DNA of 64,000 bases from Moniliella sp. 'wahieum' (taxonomy: Eukaryota > Basidiomycota > Moniliellomycetes > Moniliellales > Moniliellaceae): contig RSEE01000021.1 in assembly GCA_003971905.1 (NCBI GenBank), positions 186,001 to 250,000 of the forward strand, written 5' to 3'. A program made the position numbers and the translations under genes. Under the pieces are notes generated by a model, which was given only the letters and a program-made list of their open reading frames with translations, was not told the DNA's origin and made no database searches. Below are positions 1 through 11,145 of this stretch, piece by piece; within the stretch, counting starts at the first letter, position 1; every line of letters starts with the position of its first letter.

Positions 1-774
1 AGGATACCAGTAGCCAGGTAAACGGGGCGACGACCGATAAACTCAGAAAGGGGAGCGAAAAGCATGGGTCCAAACCCAAAGCCAGCAACGAAGAGAGTAA
101 TAGAGAGGTTGGACGATACCCTGGCCACGTGCAAATTGGCAGCAGCACCCTCAAGGTCGCCAGTGGGCATGGAAGACCCAATGGCCATGCAAAAGCACAG
201 TGCCGATGTGAAAGAAGTAATTGCCCTGTCAGAGATTGTGTCAGTGTTGGCCGCTGGGTAAAAAGGATGAGAGTAGGATGTGTACGGACCATTTTTTAGG
301 GTGCCGGAAGTTACGAGGGTTGTCAGGATCATTCGGACCAAACTCGACCAGAAAAGGGTCCTGCTTCTCATCCTCAGCTGTACGAGAGACGGCTTGGAGA
401 TCGTATTCATCAACCAGAGCACCCTCGGCGTCATTTACTTCCGGTTCTTCATTGGACAGAGCATCATCGTGCGAGTAAATCCTAGTGGCAGGTTCGGGCA
501 AGTGCGATGTGTCACGCCTTGACACGCGCGAACCGATGGGAGCAGGAGTCATGCCAAAGTCATCGGGCGAGGTGAATGTGGGAGGCTCCAGAGCTCGGTT
601 CTCAAAGGAATGGTCAGCCTGAGGACGAGACTCGCGCATTTCGTTTACTGGTGCATTTTCCGCCTTTTCGTTGACACGATGAGGGTCAGCAGCAGTAGTT
701 GATTCAGAGGCGGAGGTAGCGCTGTTGTTGTCTGCCGTTTCAGCAGACCCAGTATTGCGGCCCACGGAGACCAT
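1..774 (-). CDS. MFS multidrug-type transporter (DHA1-like), N-terminal part
   Basis: Plasma-membrane drug/H+ antiporter-type major facilitator; the 3' part lies beyond the window edge. The ATG is at 774-772. About 150 residues of hydrophilic, acidic N-terminus come first and end in a DNPRNFRHPKKW stretch, the usual lead into TM1 of fungal DHA1 proteins. TM1-TM2 follow, and at 1-63 the motif APLSEFIGRRPVY (loop 2-3 signature, equivalent to GRR motif A) is clear. The reading frame changes at the T-run near 262-266 (reverse strand: SVHILLSSF continues as YPAANTDTIS). I read this as a run-length error and not an intron, because the best GT/AG pair does not keep phase. Substrate cannot be told. 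Confidence 0.85.
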
Positions 775-3700
775 GATCGATGGATAAGATGTGGGATCAA
801 TGGATCTCTGGCCTCAAGGCGGGTGCGAATCGCTCGGTTCTCGTTCAACGGCCACGAGTACGTGGCTGGACAATGGGACAAAGGGGGTTGGGCAATCGTG
901 AGAGTAGCGAAAGGAAACGAGAGCAAAGAATGAGCAAAGAGAACCGACGGTTTATATACTGACTGGAAGATGTGTATTGATCGGGCGATATATGAACACC
1001 GTTTATGCAGGTCGCTCTCGACATTGGTTTTCGATGTCTTCTGTATCAAATGTGACGTCACAAATGCGATGCATGACTGGCTGGCGGTTGGGGCACTGGG
1101 CGCGCTGATGCGACAGCAACAGGCAACAGCGCCATCGCCTGCATCAGCACAAGGCGTTACCTGGTGCATGAGACACGGTGCTACGCGTTGTACACATTTG
1201 ATCCATGATTAGATTATGTGGTCCTGTCTTGGCGTCAGCTTCGGGATCTAAGCGTCGCATCTTGCCTGCTTAAATCTTAAAGTTCTCTTGAAGGTTCGGC
1301 TTCAAGGCTGAACTTCAGCCTCAGCTTCCGTCCGCCTCCAGGGTTCCCTCTGCTGTGATTAATGATTGGGCATTATGCACTTGCACATTATGTTGTTTGG
1401 AACGAAGCAGGGCAGCAAGAGTACCTACTGATGATGGAGATGATGAGACCTGTGGACCTCGAGGGTAATGCAATCGCACTGGTGTGGTGGTGGCCTAACC
1501 CAAGTCAGCACCGCCTACAGATGAGGAACATCAAGCAGTCATCATGCATCAGTCGCTGCCATGAGGCCTGGGGTCTATAGGCTGCTGCTGCTAAGGTGAC
1601 GCCGGTGACGGGTGACGGATTGCTTGACATGATGCATGATGTATGATGGGACGTGCGACGGCTTGGGGCCGCGTGTTGCGATGCATGGTGTGTAGTATGG
1701 TGGCGCACCCTGGTCCCTACGGTGGCCAGTGCGTGCGAGCTTCATGGAGCTGATAACTGGATTACTCATTACCCAGTACTCATTGCCTCTGCAGGTATGC
1801 AACTCTCAGAACGAGTTTCTGATGGTCATCCGGTCATCGGTCCTCATCGGTCATTAATCATCGACCACCTAACGTCTAACATCGATCAAAGAAGCCACAG
1901 CTGATGGCCTCATAGATCAGCTGGGACGCCGGCTGTCCGGGTGCCTCCTTTGTATGACCGGATGACCCTGGTCCATCCTGTTTGTCTCGATCGCACGTTG
2001 CTCGGGATGCTCGTGGGACTGCATTATCGAAATCTGAGCTGACTAAGACTTGTCTTGGGCAAAGTGGGTGCCACAGGCTGGGAACCCACTAATACACTTT
2101 TTTTCACTTTTTTCACCGTGTTAGTGTTGTGTATAGTGCTGGTAAACACGCAAAAAGCACGCCAGGGAACCCTCTTGACATTCTCACTGTAGCGAGCCAC
2201 TGCTCTGTGTTGGTATCTAGATTGGAAGGACCCGTGACGCGTGAACGTCGTCGCGAACGTTGAATTTGATTGGCATGTTGACGCCCATATCGGTAGAGAC
2301 TCTCGACGTAGAGTTCAACTCGCCTCAGCGAAAAGCACTCGCTTCCATGCCCGGATGCCTGAAGAGACCCAAGGCCCAAAAGGCCTGATGAAGCCCCTGA
2401 GGGCCCAAGCCTGACGGCGCAGAGGACTGGGGCTCTGAGAGTCTGATCTTGCTGAGGGCCTTTATTAGGACTGAGGCGTCCTCTCCTGTGAAGTATTTGT
2501 TGCCTCTAGCTGAGATGCTGAGGAGATTTATATCGGGCTGAGAAGCTGAGGATGCTGAGGAGCCTCCAACTGGAGGGGTGGCTGGGGGGTTGATCTTCGT
2601 CAGCTGGTCACCGGCGCCGGTTACCGGTGAAGGCCCATGCCCTATATTAGGGCTTAGCGCCTAGAAAGCATCTCGGACAGAGTACGATGAATGGCGGGGC
2701 GTCCGAGAGAGACGATGTATCATGGTGAGTAGTAGTACGGTTATCCTGGTGTGGCCTGTGGTGTGGGGCCTGGTCTGCCCCCCTCATCCGTCCATAGTCT
2801 CCGGTCATGCACATGCATTTTGGTCCTGGGACGCTCGAGTCAAAGGCTGCCTGGCAACGTCCTTTTCACTGATCTCGAGAGAGTCACGTACTCGAGTCAC
2901 TCCATGCGTTGGGGGATCAACTAAGAAACAAAGGGACCAACGAAAATCCTCTGAAGAGAGAAAGAAGAGTCAAGGTTGAAACAGGCTAGGAACCGACCCT
3001 GGGGCGGGGGCAAAAGAGGACAGATGTTGGAAGAGACTTTTGCGGGCCAAATTACGACGCCCAAGGTGTGGGAGGAAGAGAATATCGAAGGATGCCCACA
3101 TATTCTCCTGTTTGCTATACTCAGAGGGTTGCTGCGGCTGGCTGTGTACCATATATCAGCACAACACCGCGTACACAGTCCACAGCCCCGGATCGGCATT
3201 GTATCAATCAAGCGTTTACAGGACAATAAGCATTGTGATCCATAATGGACACCGGCGATAATATAATGAGCAAGCCTGTACACATACTCATTGTGGCGAC
3301 AGGTGAGAGCTGAGATCTAGCGTGCTCCAATGGTCCGGATTGTATGAGAAGCCCTCACCAACTGCAGTAATGTTTCCAAGGCTGGTTCAAGCGCACGGGG
3401 TGGGTGTCGTGGGCGTGAACCCTGTGGGCACAGCCGTGGTTGTACACCCAGCTGTGGTGTCTGTGGTTCGCCATGATTGCGGTAGCCACAGCATCGACCA
3501 AAGTATACTCCACCACATTCTGGTCAACATCTGCCGAGAGTAGTATTAGTACACCGTCGGTCCGCTGATCGGGCTCGCTCGTTGTGGGGGCAAGAAAACA
3601 TCTACTTCCGATCCATTGGCACGGAAGAAGTGGTATAGGGATGTCGAAGCGATTAATGGGATCATAGAATGTATTGAACTCGTCCATGACTGCCTCCTAG

Positions 3701-4180
3701 GATGATCGGGCCGTCGCTCACAAGACGGCTGCGCACTAAATATAAGGGGGGATGCGTAGCCAGGAGGCGCAGCCGTGCCAGGCTTCGCAGGAACTGACGG
3801 AGGTGGCCAAACCTGGGGAGTGTTTGGCAGAGTAAGATCCATGCCGATAGGTGTATAGGCACCATGATGTCGACCAACTCACAAAAAAAAGTAACGGCCA
3901 TTTCGCAGCCGTTTCCCGCATTTGCCACCCCCAAGAGATTACATGGATCGATGATCGGTGTCGGTGGTCGCGTCTATCGCATCGGACGTAGACGGGAGAA
4001 TTTCCATTATCACAGCTCACCTAGCGCGATTAGTTAGATGACGCGCCTGCCCTGCCAACTCATCTTTGTTGCCCATATACCCTCCTTGCTTCGGATGAGA
4101 CCCGCATGCAATCACAGTTGTCGTTCTTGTCGCTGCGTGCACAAAGGCTCCACAAGACAACACGACAGAGGAACCCCCCG
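775..4180. other. intergenic, no recognisable gene
   Basis: About 3.4 kb between the MFS gene and the SNARE gene. It includes the MFS promoter side (775-1200). At 2330-2600 there is a low-complexity stretch built of GGCCC, CTGAGG and GCTGAGG words. At 2604-2632 the palindromic words GGTCACC, CCGGCGCCGG and GGTTACC occur together. Short open frames exist on the minus strand at 3355-3842 (one Pro-rich), but none matches a family I know. Confidence 0.4.
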
Positions 4181-5046
4181 TCAGGATGAGGAGTGGAAAA
4201 AGGAACCAAAAAGGAAAAACAGGATGATCTGTCCAGAGCAGCCGCAGCAATTGTTAGCCAACAAGCCCAACGAAAAAGAAGAAACGAAAGTGAATCCCGC
4301 ATGAAAGCCACTTACCAGCGCGCAGAATACCGCCATGGCCATTACCCGCGTGTTTTTTCCACCACATTTGCCTCCGCAGACCCACAGCGCGGCGGCGGAA
4401 ATGTAAGCTTTGGTTGGCGCTTGGTCGGTGCGGTCCACAAGCGTGTCCAGTCGTTCCCCGCGCGAAAGAACTTGGTCAATGTTGGCCTGCATAACTTCGC
4501 GCGCGCCTCGCAGCTCTGCGCGAGCGGAGGCGGCGGCATCGGCCGAGGGGTTGTTATAGGACTTGAGGAGTCCCGATAGCCACGCAGAGAATGGTGTGTA
4601 CTTTTTGGTGCCATCCTGTCCCGCCGACTTGCCCACCTGCGCCGCTTCGGCAACATCGAACTGCGCTCCAAATTCTTTTTGCATCGCACTCAGCATCGCA
4701 AACGGCACCCGGCGGCCCGAGTCGGCATCGGAGACATTGAGGTAGACCAGGCCGTCTTCGGCAATAAAGTGGAACATCCATGGTTCGTTCGGGATGGCAT
4801 ACGACAGGCGCGACGCGTTTGGGGGGATGCGCGCCAGAATGGTCCCGGCCGCGGTCTGTTTAGGGTGTTAGGTGTTAGCGCACCGCCTGACTGGGCAGCA
4901 GGGGCGGCAGGGCGGCCAGCGGGCCAGATGGCCAGATGGCAAGGAGGGAGAGGGGGACTGCGCACCAAGAAGCGCGCATGCTCTTCGTCGTGGGATTCGA
5001 CGAGAACAGTGGGACCGCTGGCCACGAGCGCAAGGACGATGGGCAT
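4181..5046 (-). CDS. VAMP7-like longin R-SNARE
   Basis: Membrane-fusion SNARE of the endosome/vacuole route (VAMP7/Nyv1-VAMP72 type). Three exons: 5046-4966, 4855-4316 and 4228-4181. The first intron runs 4965-4856 and the second 4315-4229, with GCTAAC branch sites before both acceptors. The 222-residue product matches the 220 of VAMP7. A longin domain begins MPIVLALVASGPTVLVE and includes ILARIPPN, then FHFIAEDGLVYLNVSD. The SNARE motif carries the zero-layer arginine in LSRGERLDTLVDRT (about residue 155). One TM anchor is assembled across intron 2 and the protein ends in a short tail. No frameshift is needed. It is divergent from NPR2 across 335 bp. Confidence 0.9.
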
Positions 5047-5381
5047 GAGGGGCGGTCGGTGGTGGAAGGAGGCAGCTGGCGGGGCGGGCGATCGGCCATG
5101 GCGGATGGACCACGAGGCCTGCGGGCGATGGCGCGCAGTGCTTGCGCCCTGGGGGCCTGCAATGTTCAATTGCGCCCAGCCGGTGTCCCATCTCGTGGGC
5201 GGGAGCTAATCGTAATCGCTAATCAGCGTTCAAATGTTCACCTTGCCAGGCACGCTGCACATTGAACGTTCAGAATGGTCACGTCGCCTGGCCGGCTGCT
5301 GGTGCCTGACAAGTTGGGCCGCTCTGCCTGCCGCTCCTGCCTGTCGCCAACTGCCTGCGGCCCATCGCTGTCCTGGCCGCC
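5047..5381. promoter_or_regulatory. shared divergent promoter, SNARE / NPR2
   Basis: The only sequence between the start codons of the longin SNARE (minus) and NPR2 (plus), so both upstream regions must lie in these 335 bp. A GTTCAAATGTTCA word and a TTGAACGTTCAGA word occur at 5228-5275, related to the GTTCAAC words found in other gaps. No clear TATA box is seen. Confidence 0.5.
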
Positions 5382-8300
5382 ATGTCGGGCCTGCTCCAGC
5401 CCGGCGACGGCACCTTCCTCCCGCGCCTCGTCAGCGTCTTCTTCGCCATCTTCCACCCGCAGCACGGGCCCGTGGTGCTGTACGACGTGCCCGAGGGCAG
5501 CGTCGCCGAGACATCCTCTCCGCCCCCCCCGCCCCGCCTCCCGCGTCTACGCCGGCGCGCCCGCCGCCCTCTGCCCGCCGCACCAACCCCCCCGCCCATC
5601 CCGGCGACCTCCGCCATGCCCAGTCCTACTTTGCGCCCGGCGACATTGACCGCGTCTCCAGCCGGCCCGATCCGGCGGCCAGCCTCGTGTACGGCTCTCC
5701 CACCACGCCCCGTCCCCCCTCCGATTCCCAGGGGGACTTGGCATTTTCCCCGCCGCTCCCTACGCCTCGGCAGAACGACCTGGGACCGGCGCCCGATTCC
5801 CTCGCTGGTCTCTCGCCCCCCATGCTGGTGGACCGCAACCCCGAGGCAAGTGTGATCACCATTCGCGCTTCGGCCGGCCAGAGCGCCATGACCATTCGGC
5901 CCTCTCGCTCCAGCAGCAGCCACAGAAACGGCAGGCGCACCAGCCGCCCTGGCCCTCTTGATGTTGGCCTGCAGCACTCGTCCTTGAGTCCCGAACCACA
6001 AGAAGACGAGGATGCCCGCCGGCGCTGATCAAGCCCGCTGTGTGCGTCTGTTTGACTTTAACCTTGTTTCCCACCTCCTCATCCTCTCCCCCACTATGTG
6101 TGGACGCTTGTTATCTGCTGTGCTCCTGCGCTCCCTCCGCCCGAATCGGCCGTCACAGAGCAGGACGAGGAGAAGGAGAAGGATAAGCGCGGACGTGGAC
6201 GGGGTCGGGGTCGTCAATGGAGCCGCTCCCCGTCGCGGGAATCTCTTCTAAGTCGTGACTCGACGCAGTCCTCCTCCGTTACGAGTGGCGCTACGGAGTA
6301 CAAAATTGTATCCCATCCTGTCGCTTTGCAACACGAGAAGTACGAGCGGATGAACTTGGTGTACAATTTGTGCTTTGTCTTTGATGCCGGTGCGAGTACG
6401 ACGGCGTACGAAGGGTGGTACGCAAGTGCGCCAGGGCTCTGCGTGACCTCGAGTTGACGGCGGGGTTCTTAAGCCAGCCCCACAATTGCGGAGAATGCAC
6501 AATGTGTGCGAACAGTTGTATGAAGACCTCAACTCCTACTGCGAGTCCTTTGTCGCCCTTCCGTCTCAGCCTCACACGAATTTTCTCTTGGACGATGGCA
6601 GCACCCCTCGCTTGGCAGTGAATGCCGCCCCGGAAGTCGCCGAGCGTGCCATCAATCGTATCCACCCGTCCCCCAAGCGGGACCGAAAGAAGTATGCTCT
6701 CCCGACTGGTCCTCCGCCAACGCCAACGAAGACACGTTGGAAGCCAAGGTTCTCCTCTCTCTGGGTGACTCGGAGGAAGGAAAGAAGTTGCAGGAGGGAC
6801 TGTTGAGTTTGAACAAGGCCGTTGCCGCGGCCATGGCCGGGGAGGAGCTCGAGACTGACACACAAGCTCTTCCCCAGATTGACCGGAAAGGCCGCGTTCC
6901 GGTTGCCACCAGGAGCTCTTGCCCAAGCGGCGAACCTCCGCATGGGCTTGAAGAACTGTGCAGGAAGCCATCAATGTGAAGCTCTTCCCCCACTTACCCC
7001 AACCCTCCTCCGGCCCAAATGGGACGTCCAGTGGCGCTGCTGAACCTGACCGAACGCATTACAGGTGACTGGGATTTAACCATGTCCAAAGTACGAGGCT
7101 CTCCTCCCCTGTTTTGACTGAGTAGGAAGCGAGAACTGACTTTGCATTGGACTCTCTCTGTAGGTCATTCCCTTTATTGACGGCATCCGTCACGTGCGCC
7201 GCATTGCCCAGCTTGCCGATACCGACTTGGATCTCACCCGCCAATGTATGGAGCACCTGTTGTTTTATGGCTGCATTGTCATGAATGACATTTTCCAGCA
7301 CTCAACATTTACACCGTCCGTCTCTTCTCGCCCGCGAGGGAAGCAAGGACGAGCTGTTTGCCGAATGTGGCCAGTACGTGACGCGGCTATCGTATCCGGT
7401 TGTGGGGCACGCCAAGCTGCTGGAGCTCTTTGCCGCGTTTACGCCAACCAAGACCGTTGCGCAGTGGTGCGATGAACAAAAGGTGGACAGCCTTGGCATT
7501 GACGCTCGTCGGTTTGTCTCGTTTGGTACGCTCAAGGGATTGCTACGTCGGATGCACGGATCCCGGTGGTCTCCTCCTCGGACTTTCCCTTGGACGTGAC
7601 GTTTGAGCAACCGGCCGTGTCTGCGCAGAGCCGGTCTCGTTCCGGTGCGCGCAGCCGCCGAACGGTGTACGATGCCGACATGGACATGCCCAGTCCCGAG
7701 GACTCGCGCCACGTTCCTGCGCCCTTGATCAGTCCACAAGCGGGGCCTGGTGGGGATCCATCTCGGGCAATGGCGGTATGGTTGCCCCGCACCTTCCGGC
7801 CCCCGATCGCGGCCGCACGCGCAGGGGCGTGGCGGGCAAACGTGATCTCCAGCTGATCCGAGAGGAGAGTTGGGCACCGAGTTCGACCCACAGTCGCGAA
7901 GGATCGTACACGACCCAAGACGATTCTCACCATCGTCATCACCATCGCACTCGCCCGCGCTCGCACCACCGCCGGCCTATGGCCAACACGGCAACCGACC
8001 CTGCTTCGCTCGCGTTCCAATCTGCTGCTCAAGCCCAGGCGCTGTCGGAGAAACCGCCGACGACGACCAGCTCGCCTGGCCCGGATTCCCCCAGATTCAA
8101 GGGACCGGGCAGTACATCCCCGTCTCGCAACGGATCCGAGGGGCGAATCCCAGTTCTGGATCGGGCTCTGGGGTGGGCTCCCGACCCAGTTATCCCTCGA
8201 CAGCTACGTTTACCCCGGGCATGTTTGCGCCCCAGTCCTCCCCACAACGCGAGGGGGACAGCATGGACGTGTCGGGCACGCCAGGGCGCAAGGCGGGTAA

Positions 8301-8877
8301 GAGCGCTAGCTCGTTCGGGCTGCAGGTTGGACTGAATGGGCGGTGGGATGGACGGGTAGCTAGCCTGGCCACGTCGGTGCCTGCCGGCTCGCGCGGGGCG
8401 ATGGGCTGGTCGTCCCGTCCCAAGCCCGTTCCCTCTGAACTGCTCACCTTTTTCGACGGCACTCATACCGACGATGCAATTTGTACGCACTTTGCCGTGC
8501 CCTGGGCCGATGTAGAAGGGTGGATTGAAGTGATCAATACCGAGGCGGCCCGCGTGCCCGATCCCAAACCCGATCCCAAACCCGATCCGCCCCCGGACCC
8601 AGGCCTTGCGGGCAGCACCGATCCCGACGCACCCTACATGTCCGCCTTTGTTCTCTCCAACGCCACGGGCGGCGGCGAGGCCAGCGTACCGGCAGCAGCC
8701 ACGGGCGCAGAGCAGGCCGGAGCAGCCACGTCGTCCCCCCCGGACGTACCGAAACCACTTGCAGCAGAACCGCTCGCCCCTCGTACCGCCCACGCTGCGG
8801 CCACAGGAGCTGAGCCGGAACTTGGCGCGGGCTCGGTGCCGGCCCGAGGCAAGGCCATCAAGGTACTCATCATGTAA
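5382..8877 (+). CDS. NPR2: Npr2, SEACIT/GATOR1 subunit
   Basis: Npr2 works with Npr3 and Iml1 to restrain TORC1 when amino acids are short, at the vacuole surface. Conserved blocks appear in order: FFAIFHPQHGPVVLYDVPEG (N-terminal longin-like part), FDFNLVSHLLILSPTMCGRL, KYERMNLVYNLCFVFD, LYEDLNSYCES, GDWDLTMSK + VIPFIDGIRHVRRIAQL, LTRQCMEHLLFYGC, FGTLKGLLRRMH, and a C-terminal DGTHTDDAICTHF block. One intron is seen at 7091-7163 (gtacga..tgtag). About 1,140 codons, longer than yeast Npr2 because of Ser/Arg- and Pro-rich inserts. The blocks lie in different frames; switches near 5515, 6030, 6113, 6415, 6480, 7015, 7300 and 7560 can each be explained by one- or two-base length changes, e.g. 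CGCTTG-TTATC for CGCTTGGTTATC and a C-run at 6478. Confidence 0.85.
8568..8600 (+). repeat. in-frame PDPK codon repeat in NPR2
   Basis: A 12-base unit encoding Pro-Asp-Pro-Lys is repeated (PDPKPDPKPDPPPDP) just after the C-terminal conserved block of NPR2. It looks like a slippage-prone linker. Confidence 0.7.
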
Positions 8878-9550
8878 CGAGTAGCAATCCATTTGTTGTA
8901 CCGCTGCACTCAACCGCACGCGCTCGATGACAATCGTCGAGGTAGGGTAGATCAAAGCCAAATCGGGCCTCAGGATTGCTCTCGAGGGGGGGGGGGCGGG
9001 GTCTCCGAACAGAAGGGACGCTGACAGTGCCCGCTAGGTAGTACCCCCTCCCGTCTACCGTGCAACTGGCAAGACAACGCTCCTGGGAACCCCCCCGTGG
9101 CCCCTTGGGCATTCAGTAGTTCGGAACCAGTACTCAGTCTGAATTTTCAGTCCTGCCACGTCTCCTTCTCCGGCTGCATTTGGGGCCTCGTCTTGCTTGA
9201 CCGCGGTGGCAGTGTAACATAATGCGCAAGGCAACAAGATGTGGTCATTCTCCGGGCCCGCTACACAACGCTAGTTGGATGTGGCGGCAGTGGGCCCGGC
9301 AAAACCCATTCATTAATCATTCCCTGGAGATTTTTTTTGGACTGCCAGCCATGGAATCGTAACATGTAACGAGGTCCCAAGAACGTTCCAACGTTCAACG
9401 TCTCCGTTCAACGTTTCGGCGTTCCGTTCGGCACGGCCTGCGATGTGCCTGTGACACGACACGACACGTTCCGCCTGCTACAGTATGCATTCCCACACGC
9501 GCCGTTCGCTCTTCCTCTTTGCGCCTGGACGCGGTACGTGCCTCGCACCA

Positions 9551-9608
9551 GTCCCAGCGTCCAGCGTCCAGCGTCCTGCGTCCAGCGTCCAGCGTCCAGC
9601 GTCCAGCT
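9551..9608. repeat. (GTCCAGC)n tandem heptad, about 8 units
   Basis: Seven-base unit GTCCAGC repeated about eight times with one changed base (cctgc). A sister array of GTCCAAC lies 180 bp downstream. Confidence 0.9.
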
Positions 9609-9650
9609 GCGAAGCTCGTAAATGTTCGGATGGACTACGTTGCGTTCCAC

Positions 9651-9672
9651 GATCACGCGTCACGCGTCACGT
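9651..9672. repeat. (ACGCGT+C)n palindromic heptad
   Basis: ACGCGT C ACGCGT C ACG: a perfect six-base palindrome plus one C, twice, then a partial unit. Confidence 0.85.
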
Positions 9673-9790
9673 TTCCCCCCCCGGTGGGCCGTACTACCAA
9701 ACTGCGACACCCAAGCTTGGCTTCCTGTGCGTACTGCGTTGCGTTCCTTCTAGAGTAGCTACCACGCGCCACGAATGGAACGTAGGGCCC

Positions 9791-9845
9791 CCAACGTCCA
9801 ACGTCCAACGTCCAACGTCCAACGTCCAACGCCCAACGTCCAACC
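9791..9845. repeat. (GTCCAAC)n tandem heptad, about 8 units
   Basis: Near-perfect heptad GTCCAAC with one variant (gcccaac). The unit contains the palindrome ACGT spaced by CCA, and differs by one base from the 9551-9608 unit. Confidence 0.9.
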
Positions 9846-10659
9846 TAGCGTTCGATGAAACGTGGGAACTCAGGAGAACTGCACCCTGCACCAGCGCAGC
9901 CCGGGGATGCAGGATGGCCCAAGCTCCAACCTGCTCTATCCAACACACTACCGGTTGGGGCCATGCCCCATGCACCATGAGATCTGGCAAGCTGTTTGGT
10001 CGCCCGAGGTTCGTTCGCAGAGCCCAAACGAACGGTCATTAACATTGGGAGAGAGAGCGCGGATCAAGCTCCAAGGATAGTCGATAGCGCCAGAAGAGTG
10101 CTACTTGGTGGCAGACAGGACGGTGTATACAAAACAATCGTACTCAGTACTCAACGTTGAGTGTTCAACGTGTTAGCAACGCATCAAACCAACGAACGCG
10201 AGGTACTAGTTACGCTTCGAGACAGGTGCGGGCCGGACAGGAGCCGACGAGGCAGAGGGCTTGCAGCCGCGGAAAGCAACCAAGGTAGGACCGCACAAGC
10301 ATCTGAACCGAGTGTCGAGCCGCGTGCTTCGGGGCGCCTGGGCGCCGATGCGCGCACAATGCATCACGAGTCAAGGCGCGGCGAGGGGCGGGAAAAGGAG
10401 GGAGAGGTTCAATTCGGAGCCGCCGATCGAGGCCAGTGGCAGCCAGGGCAAAAGAGCGCTGTTGACGTCCACGTGCTCACGGGGGAAGGCAACCGAAACC
10501 GGCACGCAGACCCACTGAGCTGGCGACCGACGACGGAGAGAGTGCACCAGGGTAGAGTGCCTCGTAGTGCTGGCGTCGTAGGATGGGGAAGAGCCCAGGC
10601 CTGTGGGAGAGGCAGGACGCTGGACAATGTGGTGACACACCAAGAGGCAAGAGAAGAGA

Positions 10660-11120
10660 TAACAAGGCTAAATCAAATGAGACGAGAATGGGGTCGTGGT
10701 AGACAACGGGATGGAGCAACAGGGAGAAGAGGGGCAAAGAGTATGTGGTGGTTGAGAGGAGGGAAGAGGGAGGGAGGAGGGAGGAGGAAGGAAGGGGGAG
10801 TGGGTTCACTTGTATCCATCCCAAATGCACAACGCATCAAGGGACGACCCGGAACGCATATCACGCGCCGACAGGGACGCTACGTCGGTTTGCCAAGTTG
10901 TGGGCGAGCGAACCGAGCCTGAGGGCCCCATGCCAGCCTACCTGTCTCATGCCAAAACGGGAGGGAAAGCAGAACAGGATGGAAGTGGAAACAACGAATG
11001 GAACAAGAGCGATGTGGACCAAGGAGAGGCAACGCAGGTAGGCGTGAGTAAAAAAAAACGCTGGGCGAGGGGAGGGGAGAGGATGAAAAAGCAAGAGAAA
11101 AAAAGGAGGGGTATACGCGC
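10660..11120. repeat. purine-rich (G/A) strand-asymmetric tract
   Basis: The plus strand is strongly purine-biased, densest at 10750-10800 (gggagggaggagggagg) and again at 11060-11110. It lies directly 3' of the minus-strand LURP-like gene. Such tracts can form triplex DNA; no coding signal is seen. Confidence 0.6.
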
Positions 11121-11145
11121 AAGTCCAACCCAACTCTGCCCCATT

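Larger units (their letters stand above)
8878..11145. other. intergenic with heptad arrays and purine-rich tract
   Basis: Gap between the 3' ends of NPR2 and the LURP-like gene. AACGTTC-type words stand at 9390-9420 and 10150-10172. The arrays are listed separately. A 253-codon open frame from 10161 is low-complexity Arg/Gly and matches nothing I know. Confidence 0.5.

Noticed and set aside
241-300. Intron in the MFS gene
   Set aside because: GTCCGT/GTACAC donors do not keep phase with the exon below, and the peptide reads straight on if the T-run length is changed.
3300-3842. Small protein gene on the minus strand
   Set aside because: Two adjacent short frames, one Pro-rich; resemblance to small mitochondrial DUF1748 proteins was too weak to support.
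9551-9845. CRISPR-like or transposon terminal array
   Set aside because: Seven-base units with no spacers, no cas genes, eukaryotic context.
10161-10922. 253-codon open frame on the plus strand
   Set aside because: Arg/Gly-rich low complexity over a purine tract with no family features; open because stops are rare in such composition.
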